A stretch of DNA of 64,000 nucleotides, taken from contig JADJRH010000001.1 of the NCBI GenBank assembly GCA_016712345.1, forward strand, positions 4,777,001 through 4,841,000. The letters are read 5' to 3'. Position numbers and translations under genes: made by a program. Below, one piece after another: positions 8,747-16,626 of this stretch; position 1 is the stretch's first letter; each line of letters opens with the position of its first letter. The notes under the pieces are model-generated. The model was not told where the DNA came from, did not search any database, and was given only the letters and a program-made list of their open reading frames with translations. The stretch comes from Polyangiaceae bacterium. GTDB taxonomy: Bacteria; Myxococcota_A; Polyangia; Polyangiales; Polyangiaceae.

Positions 8747-10029
8747 CGCGGTTCACTCTCCCAAGGGCGGCCTTCCGTGTTCGAAACCAGAAGTGTGATC
8801 ACAAACGTGGCGCCCATGCCGGGCGCGCTTTTCACACGCACCGAGCCTCCGTGACGCTCAGCAATCTTACGGCAAATCGCCAGCCCAATGCCCGTGCCTG
8901 GATAGCGATCTTTTGAATGAAGGCGCTGAAAAGGTCGAAAGATTCGGTCCGCGTATTTCTCGTCGAACCCAATCCCGTTGTCCGCAAATATAAGCTCCAA
9001 CTCATTGCCGGTTTCCCTCGCCGAAACCGACACAACCGGAGCGCCGGCCTCACTTCGAAACTTGAGCGCGTTGCCGATCAAGTTTTGGAAGAGCTGCCGC
9101 ATCTGAACTGGATCGCCCATGATTTGAGGGAGACGCTCGACCTTCACGCTCGCGTGCGCTTCGACAATTGCCACTTCAAGGTCGGCCAGAACATCCCGCG
9201 CGATCCCATTCAAGTCCACTGCCACAAAGGGTTTGGCTTGGCTCGTGACCCGCGACAGAGTCAATAGATCTTGAATCAGCGCTCGCATTCGCGCCGCCGC
9301 GTTCTGAATGCGTTGCGCGTAGTCCGCGCCCTCCGCCCCCAGCGCCGCACCACTCGTCTTCACCAGCAGATCTGCAAACGCCTGAATCTTTCGCAGCGGC
9401 TCCTGCAAATCGTGCGAAGCCACGTAGGCAAACTGTTCCAACTCAGCGTTTGATCGAGCGAGATCCGAAGCACTTCGCCGCAGCTCTTCTTCCGCGCGCT
9501 GCTTCGCTTCTTCAGCCAATTTACGCTCGGTGATGTCTTCAGAAATTCCCAGCAGATAAAGCGGCTGTCCGTTTTCATCGCGGATCGGAATCTTCTTCGT
9601 ATGAAGCCACCGCAGCCCTCGCGATCGCGTGTGGATCGGTTCGGCCTCAATGTCGCGCAGCGTTCCGCTCCTCAATACTTCGCGATCACTTTCGGTGAAG
9701 AAATCGGCCTCGGCCGCCGGAAAAAAGTCGTAGTCATTTTTTCCGATCAACTCCTCACGCTTCACCCCAAGAAGCTCTTCGCCTGCCTTGTTCAAGCGAA
9801 CGAAGCGCAGCTCGCGAGCTTCCTTCAGAAAGATCATGTCCGGCACGTTTTCGATGATCGATTCTAAAAATCGATCCTTCGTCCAAAGCTCATCTTCGGC
9901 CTGCTTGCGCACTGCGATTTCCGCATGAAGCGCGGCGATCGCCAACGCGAGTTCGTCCATGCTTTTCGGCGCGGCGTCCTCGGGATCTTCAAGAGTGCCG
10001 TTGGCGTCTTCAGGCTCCGGTGCGCTCAC
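8743..10029 (-). CDS. PAS domain sensor histidine kinase
   Basis: 428 residues. A PAS domain with PAC region spans about 50-170 ('FLESIIENVPDMIFLKEA' to 'YLLGISEDITERK'), then a coiled-coil linker (170-200), then HisKA with the phospho-acceptor His at 206 in 'YVASHDLQEPLRKI'. The HATPase_c domain has its N box in 'NLIGNALKFR', G1 in 'FADNGIGFDEK' and G2 in 'GTGIGLAICRKI'. No membrane span, so it is cytoplasmic. The 'HDLQEPLRKI' H-box and 'IFRPFQRLH' are characteristic of phytochrome-like bacterial kinases that signal to Rcp1-type regulators. Overlaps both neighbours: 4 bases with the regulator and 20 bases with the second kinase. Confidence 0.92.
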   Translation of the reverse strand: MSAPEPEDANGTLEDPEDAAPKSMDELALAIAALHAEIAVRKQAEDELWTKDRFLESIIENVPDMIFLKEARELRFVRLNKAGEELLGVKREELIGKNDYDFFPAAEADFFTESDREVLRSGTLRDIEAEPIHTRSRGLRWLHTKKIPIRDENGQPLYLLGISEDITERKLAEEAKQRAEEELRRSASDLARSNAELEQFAYVASHDLQEPLRKIQAFADLLVKTSGAALGAEGADYAQRIQNAAARMRALIQDLLTLSRVTSQAKPFVAVDLNGIARDVLADLEVAIVEAHASVKVERLPQIMGDPVQMRQLFQNLIGNALKFRSEAGAPVVSVSARETGNELELIFADNGIGFDEKYADRIFRPFQRLHSKDRYPGTGIGLAICRKIAERHGGSVRVKSAPGMGATFVITLLVSNTEGRPWESEPR

Positions 10030-10804
10030 GATCTTTGCCCTCGTTGCGCGATTTCGTCTTCAGCGCCGGGAAAAGTGCCGTGAACACCGCACCCACTCCG
10101 GGCGTTCCGTTCGCGATCACTTTGCCACCGTGGCGGCGTGCAATTTTTTGACAGATCGCCAAACCAAGCCCCGCCCCCGGATATTTCCCTTTGCCGTGCA
10201 GGCGTTCAAACGGTCGGAAGATCCGCTCTGCGTACACATTGTCAAACCCTTCACCGTTGTCCGAAATCCGCACCGCACACAGTCCGGCCGGCGGATCAGG
10301 CAATGTTGTGATCTTCACCACCGGCGCCTCTTCCGGCTTTCGAAACTTCATCGCATTGTCGAGCAGTTGCTCGAAAAGCTGCTGCATCTGAAACGGATCG
10401 CCTGCAATGAACGGCAGCGGCTCCACCACCACCGTACCGCCCGTCATGTTGATCGCGTCGCGAAGCTTTTCCACCGCGGAAAAAGCCGTTTCTTCCAGAT
10501 CGATCGTCACAAACGGAAGCCCGCGTGGAACCCGGGCAAACGCGATCACGCGCGACAGCGTTGTGCGCATGCGCTCCGTGGCGCGCTCAATGCGCTCCAA
10601 ATAATCCAAGCTCTCTCGATCGAGCGCCGGCCCCGCGTGCTCCTTCAGCATGTCGCCGAAAGCACTGATTTTTCGAAGCGGCTCATGCAGCTCGTGCGCC
10701 GTGAGCGAGAGCAGCTCTTCCAGGTCAAGCTCGGACGGATCGGGTGCGTCCGCTTCTGACTCGGATTGCCGATCCATCTTCCGCTTTTTAACATCACAGC
10801 GCAC
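10010..10804 (-). CDS. Second histidine kinase of the cluster, without sensor domain
   Basis: 264 residues from 10804; an internal ATG at 10777 is an alternative start. After ~25 polar residues comes the H-box 'LTAHELHEPLRKI' (His37), dimerisation helices, and a complete HATPase_c domain ('LDNAMKF' N box, 'ISDNGEGFDNVYAERIFRPFERLHG', 'GAGLGLAICQKIARRHGG'). No PAS, GAF or membrane segment is present, so it either gets its signal from a partner or cross-phosphorylates with the downstream PAS kinase, to which it is closely similar. First gene of a three-gene overlapping operon (kinase, PAS kinase, receiver). Confidence 0.9.
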   Translation of the reverse strand: MRCDVKKRKMDRQSESEADAPDPSELDLEELLSLTAHELHEPLRKISAFGDMLKEHAGPALDRESLDYLERIERATERMRTTLSRVIAFARVPRGLPFVTIDLEETAFSAVEKLRDAINMTGGTVVVEPLPFIAGDPFQMQQLFEQLLDNAMKFRKPEEAPVVKITTLPDPPAGLCAVRISDNGEGFDNVYAERIFRPFERLHGKGKYPGAGLGLAICQKIARRHGGKVIANGTPGVGAVFTALFPALKTKSRNEGKDRERTGA

Positions 10805-10838
10805 GCGCGCGGGAGCCTTTGTTCGGACGCTGGCAGCC

Positions 10839-11726
10839 CTAACGAACGAACCGCGTTACGTCCACGTCGTAGGTCAACCCCGCGCGAATCAACAGCGTTT
10901 GCGCCGTTCCAGCTCCCGGCGCGCAACCGCCCTGCACATCGGACGAAAATCGATAGCCCATGAAACCGGCATCGATCACCACCGCGGCGGCATGTGACAC
11001 GCGCGCTTTCATTCCAATCGCACCCCGAAAAGCCAACTCGGCATTCGAGCCGGCATCACATCGAAGCGCGGTGCTTGGCATGCCATCCACGCCGACAACA
11101 GTTCCGCGCAGCGTCGCAGATTGCCACGCCACTCCCCCATCAATTTCCGCAAAAAGCGCCACCTTCGGCCATCGAAACGGACTCACGCGAGCCCCCGCCA
11201 AAAACACATTCGCCCGATAGTCGACGCCGTAGAACTGGGACGCGATGCCCGTCGTTTCGCTGCGGCTCAAATCAACATGGGTGTACACAAGACCAAACGC
11301 CAACATCTGCGACGTCCACACGAATGCCGACGCGCCCAAAGTTGGGCCCACCTGCCTCGTCATTGTGAGAACAGGCGGCTCATCAAACCGCATCGAAAGC
11401 CCTACAAAAGCGCCCAATTCGAACAAAGCCGGCGCCGCCGCGCCCGGCGCTTTCGGAGCGTCGATCGCTGCCTCTTCGCGAACTTCCTCTTGTGCGCCCG
11501 GTGCCGCTGCACTCGTCGGCGTCGTCGGCGAGCTGGACGACGTCGCGTTGACGCGCGTCACTTTGGTCGGATCGGCCGGCGGCGCTCCCGGACCCTCAAC
11601 GCACTGAGATGTACTCACCGGCGCCGTCGAAACGCCCTGCGCGAGAGCGCTTTTTAAACACGGCACAGCCGTCATCACCGCACAAAATCCGGCCCAAACG
11701 AATCGGTGTGAACGGCGGCTCCGCAC
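10839..11726 (-). CDS. Hypothetical outer-membrane beta-barrel protein
   Basis: 295 residues starting at GTG 11726, needed to include the full signal peptide ('RFVWAGFCAVMTAVPCLKSALA'). A Pro/Ala/Ser/Thr-rich stretch of ~70 residues follows. From about residue 100 the sequence alternates hydrophobic and polar residues in strand-sized pieces ('FELGAFVGLSMRF', 'LAFGLVYTHVDLS', 'ANVFLAGARVSPF', 'VALFAEIDGGVAW') and ends near an aromatic residue (F-V-R). That pattern fits a small 8-stranded outer-membrane barrel. No family can be named. Lies 34 bases upstream of the kinase operon on the same strand. Confidence 0.6.
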   Translation of the reverse strand: MRSRRSHRFVWAGFCAVMTAVPCLKSALAQGVSTAPVSTSQCVEGPGAPPADPTKVTRVNATSSSSPTTPTSAAAPGAQEEVREEAAIDAPKAPGAAAPALFELGAFVGLSMRFDEPPVLTMTRQVGPTLGASAFVWTSQMLAFGLVYTHVDLSRSETTGIASQFYGVDYRANVFLAGARVSPFRWPKVALFAEIDGGVAWQSATLRGTVVGVDGMPSTALRCDAGSNAELAFRGAIGMKARVSHAAAVVIDAGFMGYRFSSDVQGGCAPGAGTAQTLLIRAGLTYDVDVTRFVR

Positions 11727-11803
11727 ACTCTTCGTCTACAATTCGTGGCGAGGCCGCGGCAAGCTTCTTGACCGACGGGCATTCGTTTGCGATGTTGCGC
11801 GGC

Positions 11804-11890
11804 GGAGAGGTGACCGAGTGGCCGAAGGTGCCTGATTCGAAATCAGGTGTACCTGCAAGGGTACCGCGGGTTCGAATCCCGCTCTCTCCG
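11804..11890 (+). tRNA. tRNA-Ser (anticodon CGA)
   Basis: 87 bases with the class II tRNA fold. The acceptor 5' strand GGAGAGG (11804-11810) pairs with TCTCTCC (11883-11889), leaving G as discriminator. The D-arm region is TGACCGAGTGGCC. The anticodon arm CTGAT-TCGAA-ATCAG presents CGA (decodes UCG). A long variable arm follows, as expected for tRNA-Ser, and the T-arm is GCGGG-TTCGAAT-CCCGC. The 3' CCA is not encoded (CCG follows). Confidence 0.95.
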
Positions 11891-11961
11891 CCGAGCGGCA
11901 CAACTATTTGCCGCTTTTGAGTTTGAGTTGGGGGAACATTGACAAGCTAAGTTTTCACCCT

Positions 11962-12047
<86 letters not shown>

Positions 12048-12069
12048 AACTTTCTTTTCAAACGAATCA

Positions 12070-12216
12070 ACCGCAAGGTACCGCGGGTGTGCTCGGCGTT
12101 TCGTCGCTCCGCGACTCACCGCCTGCGCGTGCTTCGGGCGGGTCGCTCCGCGCCCCGCCCTTCGCAACGAATCCCGCCCTCTCCGCAACTTCGTTTCAAA
12201 CGAATCAACCGCAAAG
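12070..12216 (+). repeat. Broken duplicate of the tRNA-Ser 3' half with a palindromic insert
   Basis: The variable arm and 5' T-stem of the preceding tRNA-Ser reappear (12072-12087, GCAAGGTACCGCGGG). An insert of ~80 bases then interrupts the copy inside the T-loop, and the copy resumes with CGAATCCCGCCCTCTCCGCA (12168-12187). The flank TTTCAAACGAATCAACCGCAA follows both the intact tRNA and this copy, so the duplicated unit includes downstream DNA. The insert holds two palindromes: GTCGC-TCC-GCGAC (12103-12115) and GGGCGGG...CCCGCCC (12136-12160). No 5' half of a tRNA is attached, so it should not make a tRNA. Confidence 0.85.
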
Positions 12217-12268
12217 CCGTACGGGCATCCACCCCAACGAGAGCGCTTGTGCTACATCTTCGCCCGCC

Positions 12269-13495
12269 ATGGCGGACCAACTCAGCTCCGACTTGGCGTC
12301 GCTTCGCATCGATCGCAAAGCCAAGCCTCAATCGCAGCGATCATGGGGGCGCGCCGTCGGGACAATCGCCGCACTTGCGCTGTGTGTTGTCGGGGGCGCG
12401 CTTGTGTACCCTCGCATCGCGGCTGCGGTATTCAAAACCGAAATAACGCTCACCGAGATCAGCATGATCTCCCCGGCCCAGGCGTCGATATCCATCACGT
12501 CCAGCGGGTACGTCGTTCCCCAAGTCATCTCGCGCATCGGCGCCAAGATCCCCGGTCGAATCTCCCGCGTGCTCGTCAAAGAGGGGGATGCGGTAAAAGC
12601 CTGTGATGTACTCATCGAGCTTGAAGACGCAGACCAGCGAGCCGCCATCGCCGCAGCCCAAGCTCGCGTTTCGGCGGCTGCCGCCCGCGCGAGCGCCTCG
12701 CGCGCCAACATCGCTGAAATAAAAATTCAAGCCGATCGACAAAAAGCCCTTGTGGAGTCGGGCGCCGCGGGCAAAGCCACCCTCGACGATCTCGTGGCGC
12801 GCGTGACCTCCCTTGAAAAGCTGGCCGTCGCCGCCGACGCAGAAATTCGCGCAGCCCAGGCCGAAGTGGAGAGCCTTCGAGTTCTCCTTCAAGACCGCAT
12901 TATCAAAGCCCCCATTTCTGGCACAATTCTCACCAAGCCGCCTGAAGTTGGGGAGATGACTGCCACTCTCCCGTTCTTAATCGAACTGGCAGACTTCAAC
13001 TCCCTTGTCGTTGAAACCGACGTTGCCGAGTCTCGCCTCCAGAATGTCACTCTCGGCGCCCCCTGTGAAATCGTCTTAGATGCTTATCCCGCGCGCCGTT
13101 TGCCCGGAAAAGCACTTGAAATTGGCAAACGTGTCAATCGTGCAAAAGCCACTGTGCCCGTTAAAGTGGCAATCACCGGTGACCGAACAGGCGTTTTGCC
13201 CGACATGGCCGCACGCGTCAGTTTTCTCACCAAAGAAATCTCCGCAGAAGCCATGAAAGAACCGCCCAAACGCATTGTTCCCGCCACAGCCGTGGTGGAG
13301 CGCGCGGGCGGAAAAGTGGTGTTTATCGTTGACCAAGGCCGGGTCAAAATCGCCGGCGTTCGCGTCGGGACAGATGTCGCCGGCGGATTTGAACTTCTGG
13401 ATGGTCCACCTCCCGGCACCAAATTGGTAGCCAATCCCCCGGCTGATCTGCAAGACGGACAAAAAATAAAAGAAAAGGAGCGCGACGATGGCTGA
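12269..13495 (+). CDS. MacA-like periplasmic adaptor (HlyD/membrane fusion family)
   Basis: About 408 residues from the ATG at 12269. A single N-terminal hydrophobic anchor sits at about 30-52. The first lipoyl half is 'GRISRVLVKEGDAVKACDVLIELEDAD', followed by an Ala-rich coiled-coil hairpin (~115-195), the second half 'RIIKAPISGTILTKPPEVGEM', and then a beta-barrel domain. This is the order in MacA/AcrA-type adaptors. It overlaps the ATPase gene by 8 bases and heads a four-gene export operon. In MacAB-type systems the adaptor links the inner-membrane ABC transporter to a TolC-like outer-membrane channel; no TolC gene is in this operon. Substrate unknown. Confidence 0.9.
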   Translation: MADQLSSDLASLRIDRKAKPQSQRSWGRAVGTIAALALCVVGGALVYPRIAAAVFKTEITLTEISMISPAQASISITSSGYVVPQVISRIGAKIPGRISRVLVKEGDAVKACDVLIELEDADQRAAIAAAQARVSAAAARASASRANIAEIKIQADRQKALVESGAAGKATLDDLVARVTSLEKLAVAADAEIRAAQAEVESLRVLLQDRIIKAPISGTILTKPPEVGEMTATLPFLIELADFNSLVVETDVAESRLQNVTLGAPCEIVLDAYPARRLPGKALEIGKRVNRAKATVPVKVAITGDRTGVLPDMAARVSFLTKEISAEAMKEPPKRIVPATAVVERAGGKVVFIVDQGRVKIAGVRVGTDVAGGFELLDGPPPGTKLVANPPADLQDGQKIKEKERDDG

Positions 13496-14252
13496 AGTCG
13501 AAAGCCCTGGCCAAGAAGGTCCAAACAGCACGAGCGGTCACCCCCACCGCGCCGGTTCACCTACGAGCCGCGCAGGCGGCCCGCCCCCGATTATTGAGCT
13601 GCGCGGCGTGGGCAAAGTCTTTTTCCGCGGCAAAGAACCGGTTGAAGTGCTTTCCAACCTCAACTTGGATGTTCCCGAAGGCTCGTTTGAAGCGCTCATG
13701 GGCCCCAGCGGCTCCGGCAAAAGCACTCTTCTCAACATCATTGCCGGCCTCGATCAGCCCACAACAGGCACTGCGCGCGTTGCGAATGAAGACATCACCC
13801 GCATGAGCGACTCGCAACTTGCCAACTTCAGATCGCGCACAATGGGCTTTATTTTCCAGGCCTATAACCTCTTGCCCGTGCTCACCGCCGTTGAAAATGT
13901 CGAACTGCCACTTCTCCTTGTGGGCCTCAGTTCTTCAGAACGAAAGAAGCGCGCAGAAACGGCCCTGCGCATTGTCGGCCTCGACGACCGAATGGACCAC
14001 TACCCCCGTCAACTCTCCGGTGGTCAGGAGCAGCGCGTCACTATTGCCAGGGCCATTGTGAACGACCCGACAATCATTGTTGCCGACGAGCCAACAGGCG
14101 ATCTCGATCGCAAAAGTGCCGAGGACATCTTAAATCTTCTCGAACGCCTCAATAAAGAGTTCAAAAAAACAATTCTCATGGTCACTCACGATCCGGCGGC
14201 GGCCGAACGAGCGTCCGTTATTCGGCGCCTCAACAAGGGGGCACTTGAATGA
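13488..14252 (+). CDS. ABC transporter ATP-binding protein, MacB/LolD type
   Basis: 254 residues. An unusual ~33-residue Pro/Gly/Ser-rich N-terminal extension precedes the ATPase. Walker A is GPSGSGKST at 72-80, the Q-loop is in 'GFIFQAYNLLP', the signature is 'LSGGQEQRVTIARA' (Glu where Gln is more common), Walker B is 'IIVADEPTGDLD' and the H-loop is 'MVTHD'. 'FIFQAYNLLP.LTA.ENVELPL' is typical of the MacB/LolD/FtsE subgroup. Start overlaps the adaptor gene and stop overlaps the next permease (14249-14252), so the units are translationally coupled. Confidence 0.93.
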   Translation: MAEVESPGQEGPNSTSGHPHRAGSPTSRAGGPPPIIELRGVGKVFFRGKEPVEVLSNLNLDVPEGSFEALMGPSGSGKSTLLNIIAGLDQPTTGTARVANEDITRMSDSQLANFRSRTMGFIFQAYNLLPVLTAVENVELPLLLVGLSSSERKKRAETALRIVGLDDRMDHYPRQLSGGQEQRVTIARAIVNDPTIIVADEPTGDLDRKSAEDILNLLERLNKEFKKTILMVTHDPAAAERASVIRRLNKGALE

Positions 14253-15415
14253 ACCTTTTCAGCGTTGCCGCCAAAAATGTGCGGCGAAACACGGGTAGAA
14301 CGTTTTTTACAGTTCTCGGTGCCGCTGTCGCGATTATCACCTTTGTCCTGTTGCGCACCGTCTTGGCGGCCTGGAACGTGGGTATTGAAGCCGCGGCAAA
14401 AGACAGAATCGGCACGCGCCACAAGGTCAGCTTTGTTCTCGATCTACCCAAAAAGTACATCGACGACATCCGCACCGTTTCGGGCATTAAAGCCGCCACG
14501 TTTGCCAACTGGTTCGGAGCAAAAGATCCCAAAAATCCAAACGCCTTTTTTGCCTCCATGGCAGTCGAGTCAAAAACGTTTTTTGACGTGTACGACGAAA
14601 TGAAAGTGGACCCCGCCGTTTACCAAAAATGGCTTGAAACAAAAAAGGGTGCCATCGTTGGAGATGTTCTTGCCAAACAACTGGGTGTCAAACCCGGTGA
14701 CCGCGTTACCTTGAGCGGCACAATCTACCCTGGTGATTGGCAGTTTGAAGTCATCGGCTTTTACGAAGCCACACGTAAATCCGTCGATCGTTCCCAGTTT
14801 ATCTTCCACTACGACTACCTCAACGACTCGGTGCCCCCGGAGCGGCGCGACCGCATAGGCTTCGTCGGCTCTCGTATTGATGACCCCACCAGAAGCGGCG
14901 ATGTTTCCGCGGCAATTGACAAAAAATTCGACGACAATGATGTTCAAACAGCGTCGATGAGCGAAAAGGCAATGGGCCTTTCGAGCATGGCAATGTTGAG
15001 TGCCATCCTCTCCGCACTCGATATTGTAAGCATTGTCATTCTGCTCATCATGACCCTCATTTTAGGCAACACAATCGCCATGGGTGTTCGTGAACGCACG
15101 AATGAATACGGAGTGTTGCGAGCCATCGGATTTCGGCCGCGCCACATCGTTGCGTTCATCTTGGGTGAAGCCGTCACCATCGGCATCTTGGCCGGTGTTG
15201 TTGGATTGGCTCTCGCATACCCCCTTGTTGAGCTGGGAATGGGCCGCTTTCTCGAAGAGAACATGGGCGCCATGTTTCCCTATTTCCGCATCGAAAAAAC
15301 AACAATGGTCGCAGCCGTTCTGCTCAGTGTTGGACTTTCGGTAACGGCTTCACTGATCCCGGCCTACCAGGCCTCCAAACTAAAAGTGACCGATGCGCTT
15401 CGTCGCATCGCTTGA
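14249..15415 (+). CDS. FtsX-like (MacB-type) ABC permease 1
   Basis: 388 residues. One N-terminal membrane helix (about 18-40), a large periplasmic domain (about 45-245) and three C-terminal helices (about 255-280, 300-330, 350-375), the MacB/LolC/FtsX layout. The C-terminal region holds 'GNTIAMGVRERTNEYGVLRAIGFRPRHI', the conserved coupling segment of the FtsX domain, and ends 'IPAYQASKLKVTDALR', the usual family ending. No fused ATPase, so it pairs with the separate ATPase encoded just upstream. Confidence 0.92.
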   Translation: MNLFSVAAKNVRRNTGRTFFTVLGAAVAIITFVLLRTVLAAWNVGIEAAAKDRIGTRHKVSFVLDLPKKYIDDIRTVSGIKAATFANWFGAKDPKNPNAFFASMAVESKTFFDVYDEMKVDPAVYQKWLETKKGAIVGDVLAKQLGVKPGDRVTLSGTIYPGDWQFEVIGFYEATRKSVDRSQFIFHYDYLNDSVPPERRDRIGFVGSRIDDPTRSGDVSAAIDKKFDDNDVQTASMSEKAMGLSSMAMLSAILSALDIVSIVILLIMTLILGNTIAMGVRERTNEYGVLRAIGFRPRHIVAFILGEAVTIGILAGVVGLALAYPLVELGMGRFLEENMGAMFPYFRIEKTTMVAAVLLSVGLSVTASLIPAYQASKLKVTDALRRIA

Positions 15416-15430
15416 GGGGAGCCGGTTACC

Positions 15431-16600
15431 ATGATCCCTATCAAGTACAACATCCGCAATCTCGTTGTTCGCAAAACCACCACACTGGCATCGGGTTTGG
15501 GCCTAGCACTGGTTGTATTCGTGCTTGCCTCCGCCCTCATGTTGTCCAACGGTATTGAGCGCACTCTCGGGCGCGCTGCCGCAGAAGACGTTGCCGTTGT
15601 CCTTCGAAAAGGCTCCGATACAGAATTGTCGAGCGGTATCGGATCAAGCCAGGTGGGCATGATTGTCGCCAATCCCGGTGTTGCCAAAGACGACGACGGC
15701 CAGCCTCTCGCCTCCAGTGAACTCATTGTCGTCATCCTCCTCGACAAAATGGGCACCAACGGCGTTTCCAACGTTCAGGTTCGAGGCGTCGGCGACAATG
15801 TATTAAGGGTTCGCAAAGGCGTTCGCATTGTCGAGGGTAGACCCGCGCGCCCCGGAACCGATGAAGTGATCGTTGGCAAGGCCATTCGCGGCCGATTTAA
15901 AGGCCTCGAACTCAATCAAACGTTCGAACTGCGCAAAAACCGCCCCGTTACCGTTGTGGGGATCTTCGACGACGGCGGTTCTTCCTCCGAGTCCGAAGTG
16001 TGGGCCGATCTCAAAGTCGCCGCATCGGCCTTTGGACGGGAAGGCTTTGTCTCAAGTGTACGCATCAAACTTGAAGGCGAATCCAAACTCGATGCCTTCA
16101 AGGCCGCTGTTGAAACCAACCCTCAACTTGAAGCGGTTGTCATGCGTGAAACCGAATATGCGGCAAAACAGAGCGAAATGACCAGCCTGTTTATCAAGGT
16201 GATGGGCATTGGCATTGCGGTGCTCTTTTCAATCGGCGCCATGATTGGGGCCATGATTACAATGAATGCCTCCATCGCCAATCGCCAGCGTGAAATTGCC
16301 ACGTTGCGAGCGCTCGGCTTTCAGCGCAGCTCTATTCTCCTGTCCTTCCTTTTAGAATCGGCGACACTCGCCGTTGCCGGTGGGTTGGTCGGAGCGGCTG
16401 CGTCTTTGGCCATGCGTTTCGTTCGGTTTTCCACGCTCAATTTTGCCACCTGGTCTGAAATAGTATTCACGTTTGAACCTACCCCCTCCATCATGATCAC
16501 ATCCATCTCGGCCGCCGTTTTCATGGGCCTTGTCGGAGGTTTCTACCCGGCTGTTCGAGCCGCACAAATGAACCTTGTTCAAGCCATTCGCGGTGGGTAA
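15431..16600 (+). CDS. FtsX-like (MacB-type) ABC permease 2
   Basis: 389 residues with the same layout as the preceding gene: N-terminal helix (~20-42), periplasmic domain, then three C-terminal helices. The FtsX coupling segment is 'ANRQREIATLRALGFQRSSIL' and the protein ends 'YPAVRAAQMNLVQAIRGG'. The start is 15 bases after the previous stop with a GAGGGGAG Shine-Dalgarno. Two different permease subunits next to one ATPase suggest a heterodimeric transporter (adaptor, ATPase, permease A, permease B). Substrate unknown. Confidence 0.92.
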   Translation: MIPIKYNIRNLVVRKTTTLASGLGLALVVFVLASALMLSNGIERTLGRAAAEDVAVVLRKGSDTELSSGIGSSQVGMIVANPGVAKDDDGQPLASSELIVVILLDKMGTNGVSNVQVRGVGDNVLRVRKGVRIVEGRPARPGTDEVIVGKAIRGRFKGLELNQTFELRKNRPVTVVGIFDDGGSSSESEVWADLKVAASAFGREGFVSSVRIKLEGESKLDAFKAAVETNPQLEAVVMRETEYAAKQSEMTSLFIKVMGIGIAVLFSIGAMIGAMITMNASIANRQREIATLRALGFQRSSILLSFLLESATLAVAGGLVGAAASLAMRFVRFSTLNFATWSEIVFTFEPTPSIMITSISAAVFMGLVGGFYPAVRAAQMNLVQAIRGG

Positions 16601-16626
16601 GTCCTCACCAACCGCCCCCTTTTTTC

